37,019 nucleotides of DNA from a virus (IMGVR_UViG_3300025154_000253:1-37019), one strand, 5' to 3'; shown: positions 22,988 to 30,698, counted from the first letter of the stretch. Numbers and translations are program-made. The notes: generated by a model not told the origin, from the sequence alone.

Positions 22988-24404
22988 TCAGTGCCTCATC
23001 AACCTGCACTAATACATCTTCGACATTCACAACTGGAGAATTCCAGCATCTACAATTGTGCGTTATAATATCATTGCAGGTGTATAATTCATAATCTTTA
23101 GTTTGGAGATCGTAAACATGCCCAGAATAATCCAAGTTCCCGATATTGACAATCTCATCAAGCGTTATGTCGTTGGAGAATCGGAGAACAAACTTGCGCG
23201 CGAGGCTGGAATCAATCGATGGACTTTTAGGCAACGGTTGATCAAGGCTGGCATAACTCCCAGAAATCAATCCGAATCCGAATCTCTCAAATGGGCTTCG
23301 CTGAGCGAATCCCAGAGAAGGAATCAAGTTTCCGCGGCTCACATTGCCGCTAAAGGAAGGATTGTTTCTTTCTCTGAAAAAGTTAAGCGCGCTTTCAGCA
23401 TTGAGCGTAACGCCTCGCATATTGTCCCAGCGGAGACCATGCTTGCAGATTGGTTGAAGCAACTTTTTGGGTATGGTGTTGTCCAGCAAAAAGCGGTTGG
23501 GGTATACAATCTCGACATTGCCATAAATGTTCCACCCATCGCCATTGAAATCTTCGGGGGACACTGGCATAGTTCGGCACAACATAAAGTTAGATTTTTT
23601 AAGAGAACAAAATACCTCGTCAATTCGGGTTGGTCTGTAGTCATAGTCTGGGTGGATGGAAGACACTATCCTCTGACCGTTGACTGCGCGTATGGTATTC
23701 ACTCCTACATTCAAGAACTTGGCAAGAACCCACCCATCAGTAGTAAGTACAGGGTGTTGCTCGGTGACGGTAAGCCTGCGTCCGCTTTTGGTAGTTATTT
23801 CAACGACGTTACCAGCATAAAAAGACTTGGTTGCGGCTAGTAAGCCAGGAGCCACAATTTTATTATGGGGCAAAATACAATTAACATGAATTGGCGGCTT
23901 ATGCCCATAATCATCAACGTCGAATTCCTGTCCGTCCAATGGCGAGCAATACGGACAAACTAAATCGTCCTGCGCCGTATTGAATGTCACGCTATTCACA
24001 AATCCAGTAGATTTCCAGGCGTTTGCATTACCCTCTGCGAATATGCGTGTGACTTCCGTCACCGCGATTCGCTCGGCGCGAGTCTCACCAAATATAGGAG
24101 CGAGTTGATCTTCCAATACGCTTAATGGGTCTCCGCTTTGTATCCAGTTCGTAATTGCGTCCTGCGTCTGTTCGCGGGTTGTTTCTGTAATTTTCTTTAT
24201 CAGATCGTATCTATATTCTTTCGCATATTTCAGCGCGTTGGTATTGACCATGTCGGAGTTGATAAGCACGCGGAACTCAGGCGGAAGTATTTCCGTGCCG
24301 CCCTCTATGCCAGCAAAAAAGGCGTGCAAGAATACCTCTGACATAGCCTCCCACATCAAGCCTTCCTCATCCAGCCAGAATTGAGAACCGTATAAATTAA
24401 GCAT
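22980..24404 (-). CDS. MuF-like head morphogenesis protein interrupted by an intein
   Basis: A 474-aa precursor. The host protein (residues 1-175 and 451-474, about 199 aa after splicing) is a MuF/SPP1 gp7-type minor head protein: AVTEVTRIFAEGNANAWKST, the zinc-knuckle CPYC (150-153), the DGQEFDV strand, then PPIHVN joined to CRCW. Insertion sits exactly in the H-x-N-C-R-C metal site, which is disrupted until splicing occurs. Gene order portal-MuF-gp10 is standard. If the intein failed to splice, this protein should be inactive. Confidence 0.85.
   Translation of the reverse strand: MLNLYGSQFWLDEEGLMWEAMSEVFLHAFFAGIEGGTEILPPEFRVLINSDMVNTNALKYAKEYRYDLIKKITETTREQTQDAITNWIQSGDPLSVLEDQLAPIFGETRAERIAVTEVTRIFAEGNANAWKSTGFVNSVTFNTAQDDLVCPYCSPLDGQEFDVDDYGHKPPIHVNCILPHNKIVAPGLLAATKSFYAGNVVEITTKSGRRLTVTEQHPVLTTDGWVLAKFLNVGVNTIRAVNGQRIVSSIHPDYDYRPTRIDEVFCSLKKSNFMLCRTMPVSPEDFNGDGWNIYGNVEIVYPNRFLLDNTIPKKLLQPICKHGLRWDNMRGVTLNAESALNFFRERNNPSFSGNVSRGNLIPSLGFAQRSPFERFGFGLISGSYASLDQPLPKSPSIDSSLARKFVLRFSNDITLDEIVNIGNLDYSGHVYDLQTKDYELYTCNDIITHNCRCWNSPVVNVEDVLVQVDEALNG
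23055..23879 (-). mobile_element. intein in the MuF-like protein (275 aa, residues 176-450)
   Basis: Block A starts with C176 (CILPHNKIVAPGLLAATK). Block B has the T-x-x-H signature (TVTEQHPVLTTDGWV, T214 to H217). Block F is GHVYDLQTKDYELYT, and block G ends CNDIITHN with H449-N450, followed by the +1 Cys of CRC. All catalytic residues for class 1 protein splicing are therefore visible. The middle (about 235-420) does not look like LAGLIDADG; instead it is the reverse-strand shadow of an endonuclease gene (23118-23840). I see no stop in the intein frame. Confidence 0.88.
23118..23840 (+). CDS. Vsr-like homing endonuclease, antisense inside the intein
   Basis: A 240-aa protein on the strand opposite its host gene. 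Residues 10-50 are a helix-turn-helix (ENKLAREAGINRWTFRQRLI). Residues 105-185 are a PD-(D/E)xK nuclease of the Vsr/EDxHD type: VYNLD133IAI, IAIE144IFGGHWH with H149 and H151, R159, and a last strand SGWSVVIVWVDG. A GGAG site at 23105-23108, nine bases before ATG 23118, lies inside the intein block F coding region. The frame is codon-aligned with the antisense intein frame. This enzyme would cut intein-free copies of the MuF gene. A longer frame from TTG 23103 is less likely. Confidence 0.8.
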   Translation: MPRIIQVPDIDNLIKRYVVGESENKLAREAGINRWTFRQRLIKAGITPRNQSESESLKWASLSESQRRNQVSAAHIAAKGRIVSFSEKVKRAFSIERNASHIVPAETMLADWLKQLFGYGVVQQKAVGVYNLDIAINVPPIAIEIFGGHWHSSAQHKVRFFKRTKYLVNSGWSVVIVWVDGRHYPLTVDCAYGIHSYIQELGKNPPISSKYRVLLGDGKPASAFGSYFNDVTSIKRLGCG

Positions 24405-25848
24405 TTCTCATCTCGCGCGCGGCTTTTACAATGCGTTTGCGCTGCCCATCCATAAACGCAGACATTTCTTTTTGAAATTGCTTTTCAAATTTTATGCGGC
24501 GTTTACTGTCCGGCGCATCAGCAGTAAATATGTCCATCTTGCTATTGTCTTGTTTATCGCCAGACTTTATATCGTTTTGCGGATTTGCGGTTCTTTGCGC
24601 AAACATCTTAGCCGCCTCCGCGCGCTGTTGAGCCATTGTATCGCGCTCTGTCTGTAATGTTTCCACATCGCGCTCCGGCGCGCCCGCCAATTGGCGTATC
24701 CATAACTCGTCCTCGGCGTTCCACGTGATCATGTCTTTAATTGACGCCAGGAATGCTCCGATCTTGGTAAGGTCAACACTCGCGGCAGGCGTATGAGTTA
24801 ATTTGATTCGCCGCGCCTCGTCCTCGGTCGCGCCGTTCAATTTCAACAAACGATAAACGGCATATTTGGTAAACGTTTCGCTGAATATGTCGGCAATGGA
24901 ATTAACAGCCGACATGAAAAAACCGGTACTGTTCTCACTCAACGCCATTGACCCGACTCCATCCTGTCCAAGCATAAGAAATTGAGAAAAAAACGCCGTT
25001 GCGATTCGCTTCTCATATCTGTCTATTGCGTTCGCCAAAGCGTCAAACGACTTACCACTACCGCTGAGTAACAGCGCGTCCCACCCAAACGGAAGTACCA
25101 ACCCCGCCTGCTCGTCCACGCGCATATTGCGTACGATTTTCGCCGCCTTGCTTGAGTCGCTGGTTGCGCTGTCTTCGTTTGTATCCGCACCCTCGGGTAA
25201 TTTGATGACCGGCATACCGTTTACATCACGTTCAAAGCCTATCGCCTCAATTTGCTGTAGATTTTTTAGGTAATAATAACTCACCCATACGATGCGAAGT
25301 AAAGACCGGCCTTCCGGACTATTCTTTTCGAGCCGCGTGCGAAACAGTATTGATTTTTCAATGGGTATATCAACTGCCTGAAAGCGGGGAGCGGCTAATT
25401 GCCTAAATCCCGCCAGCGAACCGTTGTCTCCAAACAACCATTGATATATAGTGTCCTGACCTCTCGGCGCGAACTTGTGCCACGTCCATTGTCCGTTTTT
25501 GTCCCTGTCGTAGATAATTTCAAATATGCTATATCCAGCCCAGACAAACGATACCGCCTCGCTGATGAAATCATTCCACGACTGCGACATATTGTCTCGC
25601 GCTTGCCGAATGAATTCAAGCCAGGGGTCTGCGTCTTCACTGCTCATAAACTCCCATGACATTGAACGGATAACATACTCAATCGCCAATAATCCAGCAC
25701 CGACAGTGGCGTTATTTAGACGCATTTCGTTAAATCTGGCATAAGCTTTTTTACCGTGAAATTCTTGTAAAAAATCATCCCTTATTTGGCCGCTATACTC
25801 AACCAATCCTGTAAAACCAATTTCATCCTTTCTAGCCGTATTAGCCAT
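24397..25848 (-). CDS. portal protein (Mu gp29/DUF935-like)
   Basis: A 483-aa protein. Conserved parts are LNNATVGAGLLAIEYVIRSM with W-E-F near 66-75, EAVSFVWAGYSIFEIIY, the stem region with SILFRTRLEKNSPEGRSLLR, and GFERDVNGMPVIKLP. These follow DUF935-type portals, which form the dodecameric DNA channel at one capsid vertex. A C-terminal Lys-rich region (about 425-483) may contact the MuF-like protein. It overlaps the MuF gene by eight bases and the HNH gene by eight bases. Confidence 0.85.
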   Translation of the reverse strand: MANTARKDEIGFTGLVEYSGQIRDDFLQEFHGKKAYARFNEMRLNNATVGAGLLAIEYVIRSMSWEFMSSEDADPWLEFIRQARDNMSQSWNDFISEAVSFVWAGYSIFEIIYDRDKNGQWTWHKFAPRGQDTIYQWLFGDNGSLAGFRQLAAPRFQAVDIPIEKSILFRTRLEKNSPEGRSLLRIVWVSYYYLKNLQQIEAIGFERDVNGMPVIKLPEGADTNEDSATSDSSKAAKIVRNMRVDEQAGLVLPFGWDALLLSGSGKSFDALANAIDRYEKRIATAFFSQFLMLGQDGVGSMALSENSTGFFMSAVNSIADIFSETFTKYAVYRLLKLNGATEDEARRIKLTHTPAASVDLTKIGAFLASIKDMITWNAEDELWIRQLAGAPERDVETLQTERDTMAQQRAEAAKMFAQRTANPQNDIKSGDKQDNSKMDIFTADAPDSKRRIKFEKQFQKEMSAFMDGQRKRIVKAAREMRNA

Positions 25849-26041
25849 TTCTTAATCTCCTTGCAAATTCGCCCTTATCAGGCCTGTAGTCAATTGTACT
25901 CATCCATTTAGAGCGGTTACACTTGCCGCAGATGGGCTGAATGTTGTCTATATAATTACTTCCACCCTTTACAAGCGGTTGTACATGGTCTACAGTTTGA
26001 CGGGAAGCATTGCCGCACGCCAAGCATTTACCATTGTCCAT
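25841..26041 (-). CDS. packaging-associated HNH endonuclease
   Basis: A 66-aa minimal HNH: C6-x2-C9, D18-H19 in TVDHVQPLVKGGSN, N33, C38-x2-C41 and N42. In many phages an HNH protein encoded next to terminase is needed for cutting at the packaging site. The gene lies directly between terminase and portal. Shortness is normal for this type. A homing role is possible but less likely because the gene is tightly packed in the operon. Confidence 0.85.
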   Translation of the reverse strand: MDNGKCLACGNASRQTVDHVQPLVKGGSNYIDNIQPICGKCNRSKWMSTIDYRPDKGEFARRLRNG

Positions 26042-26063
26042 ATCTTTCTACTCCGTATAAGAG

Positions 26064-27389
26064 TTAGTATTTTTTGAAACGTCCTACAACCTCGTCATCC
26101 TGCTCATTGCGGAATTTGGAATCTTGCAGGGGTTGTTTGTTCGGCAACGATCCGGAATAAACATTCAACTCGGTATCAGCCCACACTTTAGCGTCCAGCC
26201 TGTTTGGGCTTTTGTCACCCTGCACCCACAAACATAATTCATCCTCCAGGTCAAGGAAAACTCCAACCATGTGATCTGTACCGCGTTCGGTCAATGCCGA
26301 TATTGGCTCTGCCCGCACTGCCTTGCCGCGCGTCGCTGATACTAATTTAACGTTGATAGTTGGGTCTGTGTCTTTGATGACCTTTTCAACCATTTCACCG
26401 CCGTAATTTTTTTCGGCAACCATCACATCAGCCTTAACTTTATGATATGTTTTACAGGCCTCGCGTGCCCACATATTGGGGCTTCCTTGAATGCTATTAT
26501 CTTCAATTGTGTAATGATGTCTATTTGCATCAATACCAGCCGCTATTATACCGCAAGCGTCGCCAGTGGATGAACCAGACGGATCAACGCCGACGACCAC
26601 GCGGATAAGTTCCGGGGTTTTCATTACCCTGTTTTCTTCAAGTCCCAATACCCATTGATTCCCAATCAGCGTCTTTTGCCTATGCCATAACGCCCCCGGC
26701 GCTTGGTCCATATCCTCTGCGTAAATTTCCTGTCTAATTGCCGCCGCGCTCATATCCTCTGTAATATCCTCCAATGCCGCCGCTGATATGTATGGATTAT
26801 CATGTGATGTGAAAGAAAATATTTCCCAGCGTCCTTTTTGGTCACCGGCGTGTTGCTTTACAAACTTTGTAATCCAGCCCTTGTCGATTGCCTTGCTTGT
26901 ACTGCGCGAGTGTAATGACGGGGGAGTATAGATAAAAATTGAGTCACCATTGTTATCCAATAGCATTGGCGCTCCCACCGTTCCCCATGTGTCCTCTGCC
27001 ATAAGTTGTATTTCATCCAGTATCAAAAAATCTGCATAGTCACCGCGCAATGTCTCTGCATTCCAACAGGTTTTTGCCCTGATTCTGTTTTCTGTTCCCG
27101 CCCGTTCTATGGTGTGCATGGTCTTATCAACTTTGTATACCCCCGTTGCTATTGGTTCTGCTAACGCCCTTGTAATTTCAAACCAAAATTTTTGAAGTTG
27201 GTCGGTTGTTGGTACTCCATATAGTACTCGCTTGTTATCAAGAAACTTTTCTATTGCCTCATCTGCCGCGTAAACCGTTTTACCGCTGCGTCTGCCAGCC
27301 CGCACTATTTTGCGCTTCGCCTTACTCACTTTAATAAGCTCCTGCCTGGGATGCAGGACGCGCAACCGAACAGCCAATTCAAGCACCAT
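26064..27389 (-). CDS. terL: terminase large subunit
   Basis: A 441-aa packaging motor. The ATPase domain has Walker A AGRRSGKT (31-38) and Walker B with catalytic Glu, FLILDEIQ (121-128), followed by the coupling strand IFIYTPPS. The RNase-H-like nuclease starts at VVVGVDPSGSSTGD (D269) with later acidic residues near KNYGGEMV and LDAKVWADTELN. The motor pulls DNA into the prohead and cuts it. The N-terminus is a little short. It overlaps the small-subunit candidate by eleven bases. Confidence 0.92.
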   Translation of the reverse strand: MVLELAVRLRVLHPRQELIKVSKAKRKIVRAGRRSGKTVYAADEAIEKFLDNKRVLYGVPTTDQLQKFWFEITRALAEPIATGVYKVDKTMHTIERAGTENRIRAKTCWNAETLRGDYADFLILDEIQLMAEDTWGTVGAPMLLDNNGDSIFIYTPPSLHSRSTSKAIDKGWITKFVKQHAGDQKGRWEIFSFTSHDNPYISAAALEDITEDMSAAAIRQEIYAEDMDQAPGALWHRQKTLIGNQWVLGLEENRVMKTPELIRVVVGVDPSGSSTGDACGIIAAGIDANRHHYTIEDNSIQGSPNMWAREACKTYHKVKADVMVAEKNYGGEMVEKVIKDTDPTINVKLVSATRGKAVRAEPISALTERGTDHMVGVFLDLEDELCLWVQGDKSPNRLDAKVWADTELNVYSGSLPNKQPLQDSKFRNEQDDEVVGRFKKY

Positions 27390-27792
27390 CTATTTTCTTT
27401 GTTTCCTCTCGCACAACCCGCAAAATTACTTCGCCGCCATCCTTGCCCGTCACCTCCATCGCCTGCGGCACTTTGCCGTATCTGCGCTCCATGAACGTCA
27501 AAAAGCCATTGATATTCTTATCACGCATGATGCGGCGAATATTTATTTCCTCTTCGGTCATCTTTTGTTTCCTGCCATGCAATGTAACTTCCGACTCGTC
27601 ATTAAGTATCTTGTCTATTAAATCTTCAAGATACTTTTTATTGCGCGTCTTTTTATTGCTTCCTTTTGGATTGCCGCTTTGACCTGGCTTCCAGCGTGAT
27701 TTCATAGGCGGCTTCTTATTGCCGACTTCGTACTCTTTGCTTTTTCCTTGCACCGCAGGGAGTTCCTGCGCGTCCGTTTGTTTCTTGGTCAT
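27379..27792 (-). CDS. DUF5681 protein, small-terminase candidate
   Basis: A 137-aa basic protein with the DUF5681 signature RWKPGQSGNPKGSNKKT near 33-49, then helices (KKYLEDLIDKILNDES, EEINIRRIMRDKNINGFL). Genes with this signature sit before the large subunit in many phages and are thought to recognise packaging DNA. No classical small-subunit helix-turn-helix is visible. Assignment by pattern and neighbour. Confidence 0.75.
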   Translation of the reverse strand: MTKKQTDAQELPAVQGKSKEYEVGNKKPPMKSRWKPGQSGNPKGSNKKTRNKKYLEDLIDKILNDESEVTLHGRKQKMTEEEINIRRIMRDKNINGFLTFMERRYGKVPQAMEVTGKDGGEVILRVVREETKKIDGA

Positions 27793-27793
27793 T

Positions 27794-27994
27794 TTATGCG
27801 CTTGCCTGCTTGACTAATATCCCGTTTACATCATCGTCCCACCTCAATATTTTTAGGCTATAAAAATCCAAATATTTAGGCAGTTCGGATAATGGAATAG
27901 TAACAGGCACGCCCGCCTTGAATACAGGCAACGAATCGAACGGGATTTTTTTTGTAATTATTTTTGTTTGTTTTTTTACGTTATATTTAAGCAT
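27794..27994 (-). CDS. hypothetical small basic protein
   Basis: A 66-aa protein starting MLKYNVKKQTKIITKKIPFD, with a Lys-rich N-terminus then a hydrophobic beta region (FKAGVPVTIPLSELPKYL) and NGILVKQASA. It lies two bases after the radical-SAM gene and one before the DUF5681 gene, so it is co-transcribed. Length and make-up are like small head or regulatory proteins; none recognised. Confidence 0.55.
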   Translation of the reverse strand: MLKYNVKKQTKIITKKIPFDSLPVFKAGVPVTIPLSELPKYLDFYSLKILRWDDDVNGILVKQASA

Positions 27995-27996
27995 GT

Positions 27997-29323
27997 TTAC
28001 TCCATGGTAGAAACGGGAAGTCCTGTTCTTTTTGCGTATACATCATACGCCCTGCGCGCCATGTCTCTGTAAGAATATTTAACACGCCAGTTAGGAGGGT
28101 CTTTGTGTAACCAGCCATTGCGTAATTCAACCTCGCTTGCTCCCATAGACGCCATTGCGTGTTCCAGCCTTGATTTTGTTCCTGCACATCGAAACAACTG
28201 TATTTTTCTGGTGAACCCATCTTTTTCGAAAAAGTATTTCCAAAAATCGTCAAACCTATCCCAATAACCATCGTCTAGCGGGGAAAGGCACATTGGCGCG
28301 CCGGCGTCTGGGCAAAACGCCGTAAAACTTAATTGCAACGCACCTTTTTTGATTTCGTGCCTTGCGCGCCTAACGATTTCTTTGAGTTCATTGTAGTCTT
28401 CTGCTTGCTCCCCAGGAAGCCCTGCAATCATAAACCATCTAACGCCAATGCCCAGGTTTAATAGTTTGCAAGACAATTCAAACAAGGCTTCCGTTTCAAA
28501 TGGCTTGCCAATTATTTTTCTGAGTCGAGTCGACGGCGACTCGACTCCAAAGCGAACACTTTTTACTTTTCCGACTAAAGCGTTAATGCCTCCGCTGTCT
28601 CTTATCAAGTCCTGTGTTTGGCTATAGCTTGCGCTAAAATGTTCTAAAACTGTTAATTCGTCAAAGAAAGACAGCGCGGGCGCGTCATTGGTTACGACAT
28701 TAACTTTGTAGCCTGCGTTGATTAGCCTATCATATTGATTTTTTAAAAATTCCGCATCGTTCTCCCTGTAGGTGGTCGCCCACCCTATGTGACAAAATAG
28801 ACATTTTTTTTTTGCACGATCTGCTCGCAAAAATCCTAACAATCCCATCCTCTGCCATTACGGGGGGGGCGTCCCACGGAAAATCGTTGTCTGGTACTAC
28901 TTCTCTTGATTCTCCTGGAATCCAAGTGTTATGCAATGACCGCGCTTTGTCCGCTCCTTGCATAACAAGCGTCCGGATAAAATTTCTGCCTTCGCCAACA
29001 CATGTCATATCAACGTAAGGATCAAACACAATCGGAGACATTGCGCCTTGCCCGCCTAAAATAACCATCTGCTGCTTGTTTCTTTTTTCCCTCAACGGCT
29101 GGACTCCAACCCGTTTCAACGCTCTTGGGACGCATTTATATTCGTGTGGTGAAACAACGGTAACTAAAATAATATCAGCGTCTTTTGCTTCGCTCGCGAT
29201 AATTGCGCCGCTATTTTGCAATTCCCATTCTACGTATTTTGCGGCCAAGCCTCGAAAACGCTTTTCCGTACCGGCAACAGACGCATCTATTACAATATAC
29301 TTTTTATGCTTTTGTTTATCCAT
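27997..29323 (-). CDS. radical SAM protein with B12-binding-like domain, frameshifted
   Basis: Two overlapping frames (28730-29323 and 27997-28848) together make one protein of about 441 aa. Residues 1-165 look like a B12-binding-type Rossmann domain (KYIVIDASVAGTEKRFRGL, ILGGQGAMSPIVFD, DMTCVGEGRN). The radical SAM core follows with C170-KKK-C174-LF-C177, a GVESPSTRLRKIIGKP segment and WFMIAGLPGEQAEDY. The CX3CX2C iron-sulfur motif is split between frames at a run of ten As (minus strand; 28804-28813). With nine As the motif would read straight through. It could be slippage-corrected, phase variable, a broken gene, or a sequence error. Substrate unknown. Confidence 0.75.
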
Positions 29324-29982
29324 TTTTCGGCACCTTCTCTAATAGTCTCGCCTGATTTGTCTAATTTTTTTCTCCATTTTTCATATAGCTTTTTATCAAC
29401 CCCAAATTCTATGTCGCCGACTATACATCTTATTTTACCTGACGGCAATACCCTGCTCCAAGGACTAGACCCCGACCTGCCTTCGTCTTTGCCAACAACA
29501 TCATCAGAACCAAGAACAAAAACAGGATTTTCGCTCTCCACAAAATTCGCCAGCCCGCCGAAGCTGTGTTTCATATCCGCTAAAAAATCTGCGTCAAGTC
29601 CAAAGTCTGTCAACTCCACCGCGTCCCACCCGCTGATAAGGCCATAGTCCAACGAGCCTGTCGCCGTGCGCGTCATAATCGGCACGGCGCGGCGTTCGTT
29701 CGCATTCAGCATCCGCGAGGATTGCAACGCCCATACTTTTGTATCCGCGCCGTAGGCTTGCGACCAGACGCGGATGCGCTGATGACCATCATACACAAGA
29801 TGTTTATTTTTAACTTTTGGGCTGATCGCAATGGTTTGTAATTTCCCCAGTTTCCTCTCTGATTTTAATAGCTTGTCCGCCTGTGCCTTGCTTAACGTGA
29901 CGGGGTTATCTTTCCATAATTCAAGATCACCCAGTTTGACCTGTACTGGCGTCCATAAAATTTCTTTGTTTTTCGCGCTCAT
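29290..29982 (-). CDS. ParB/Srx-like nuclease-domain protein
   Basis: A 230-aa protein with the ParB N-terminal pattern in residues 10-105: VKLGDLELWKDNPVTLSKAQ, KLGKLQTIAIS, and the nucleotide-pocket YDGHQRIRVWSQ, then ERRAVPIM. Such domains in phages occur beside methyltransferases and terminases and bind CTP/ATP or act on DNA; they are distinct from plasmid partition. The C-terminal part (about 140-230) is unassigned. It overlaps the radical-SAM gene by 34 bases. A link between the two is suggested only by this overlap. Confidence 0.75.
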   Translation of the reverse strand: MSAKNKEILWTPVQVKLGDLELWKDNPVTLSKAQADKLLKSERKLGKLQTIAISPKVKNKHLVYDGHQRIRVWSQAYGADTKVWALQSSRMLNANERRAVPIMTRTATGSLDYGLISGWDAVELTDFGLDADFLADMKHSFGGLANFVESENPVFVLGSDDVVGKDEGRSGSSPWSRVLPSGKIRCIVGDIEFGVDKKLYEKWRKKLDKSGETIREGAEKWINKSIKSIL

Positions 29983-30056
29983 CGTCCATCCTGGCTGTTT
30001 AATACGTTCTCGATCTCGACGCTGCCCAATACCGCATTGAGTTCGACAAACTTCAT
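29979..30056 (-). CDS. 25-aa ORF at the array edge
   Basis: ATG 30056 lies two bases inside the phage side of the last, truncated attC, and the stop overlaps the ParB-like start (ATGA). The peptide MKFVELNAVLGSVEIENVLN looks protein-like, but no ribosome-binding site precedes it. It may be the surviving 3' end of a phage gene whose front was removed when the cassette array joined or was trimmed. Confidence 0.35.
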   Translation of the reverse strand: MKFVELNAVLGSVEIENVLNSQDGR

Positions 30057-30057
30057 C

Positions 30058-30136
30058 GCCCGATTAGTGGTTTTAGATCCATGCCCCCATTATACAACAT
30101 ATCCAAGCCCCCTGTCGGGTTCACGCTTTGTTAGGC
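30058..30136 (-). repeat. attC site 9 (terminal, R' box deleted)
   Basis: The right arm TTCACGCTTTGTTAGGC (30120-30136) is intact. The left arm reads GCCCGATTAGTGGTTT, which matches other sites (for example GCCGAAC...GCGTTAGTGGTTT at 30909) with about ten bases missing, including the conserved AAC. The cut site on the distal edge is thus lost, which should fix this end of the array in the phage. Confidence 0.7.
30089..30118 (-). promoter_or_regulatory. promoter within the terminal attC, reading into ParB
   Basis: On the minus strand TATAAT (30094-30089) is preceded by CCGACA (30118-30113) with an 18-base spacer. It lies in the variable central part of the last attC and points out of the array toward ParB, radical SAM and packaging genes. 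It may replace native transcription at the insertion. Confidence 0.4.
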
Positions 30137-30156
30137 TTCGCCGCCGTTACCGCGGA

Positions 30157-30294
30157 TTATTGTATTGCGACTGACACGGCGAAGACTAAACCTGTAACGG
30201 CGGGGTGGACTTTCGCCACCTTTAGCATTCTATGACCATGCGAACGTTTTCTTTCTACGCCAGGCAGAGGGTTCAAGCACGCCGAAACATTCAT
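30157..30294 (-). CDS. doubtful 45-aa ORF of the most distal cassette
   Basis: The cassette between attC 8 and attC 9 (30137-30325) has no long ORF. The best frame starts at ATG 30294 without a clear ribosome-binding site and encodes MNVSACLNPLPGVERKRSHG, ending VTGLVFAVSVAIQ. Strong inverted repeats (30136-30143 with 30177-30184; 30141-30150 with 30194-30203; 30204-30208 with 30216-30220) overlap it, so the cassette may instead make a structured RNA. Confidence 0.3.
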   Translation of the reverse strand: MNVSACLNPLPGVERKRSHGHRMLKVAKVHPAVTGLVFAVSVAIQ

Positions 30295-30325
30295 TTGATA
30301 AAGTGCGCCTGTTTGCAAGATAGGG

Positions 30326-30454
30326 GGCTAGCGGTTTGCGTTACTGGCTTTGCCAAGCCAGCATTTCGCAATCTTCACACATATCACTTTTGCGGGCAAC
30401 GGATTCACCGCAAACCGAACACATAGGCAAAATCCAGTGCACGCTTTGTTCGGC
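30326..30454 (-). repeat. attC site 8 (degenerate R')
   Basis: The right arm is TGCACGCTTTGTTCGGC, ending at 30454. The left arm is GGCTAGCGGTTTGCGTTACTGG (first 7 bases 30326-30332), where the needed AAC has become AGC. The arms pair, and an inner stem CGGTTTGCG/CGCAAACCG (30332-30340 with 30409-30417) is perfect. The mutated core should weaken recombination. Confidence 0.75.
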
Positions 30455-30583
30455 GGCAATTTCTTCGGGAGTGGCTTCACGGAACGCGACGGTAGGCTCA
30501 TCAACACGCCCCCATTTGAGGACATAAACACCTACGAATTGAACAGACTCATCAGACGGCAACTCAACCATTTTGAATAACAT
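30341..30583 (-). CDS. cassette protein with zinc-ribbon tail
   Basis: An 80-aa product with AGGAG nine bases before ATG 30583. It begins MLFKMVELPSDESVQFVGVY and carries C54-x2-C57 and C68-x2-C71 (MCSVCGESVARKSDMCEDCE), a plausible zinc ribbon. From about residue 44 onward the sequence is read from attC 8, so the zinc ribbon is coded by the recombination site itself. That could be real use of attC as coding DNA or a chance frame. Function unknown. Confidence 0.6.
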   Translation of the reverse strand: MLFKMVELPSDESVQFVGVYVLKWGRVDEPTVAFREATPEEIAAEQSVHWILPMCSVCGESVARKSDMCEDCEMLAWQSQ

Positions 30584-30606
30584 ATTTTCTCCTTTGCGGG
30601 ATGTCT

Positions 30607-30698
30607 GCCGAACGGCAAGCGTTACTTGCTCGCCGAATTGATGGAATCACCAACGCTGACCAGAGCCGAAGGCGGGGCAAGTGCACGCATTGTTCGGC
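30607..30698 (-). repeat. attC site 7
   Basis: A 92-bp site with GCCGAACGGCAAGCGTTACTTGC at the left and GCAAGTGCACGCATTGTTCGGC at the right (plus strand). The core triplets AAC/GTT are intact and the arms pair over about 20 bases. Its centre holds the last 25 codons of the preceding cassette ORF. Confidence 0.85.

Noticed and set aside
23339-23644. Extra minus-strand ORFs of 61-101 codons inside the intein region
   Set aside because: They lie in a third frame, lack starts with ribosome-binding sites and show no motifs; the intein and antisense nuclease frames explain the region.
27987-28271. 94-aa minus-strand ORF
   Set aside because: Frame-shifted shadow within the radical SAM coding region.
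30328-30531. Alternative minus-strand ORF in cassette 8 (67 aa)
   Set aside because: Mostly attC translation; the 30341-30583 frame has an AGGAG site and begins earlier.
30232-30580. Plus-strand ORFs across attC sites 8 and 9
   Set aside because: Translations of attC arms on the non-coding side; no ribosome-binding sites.
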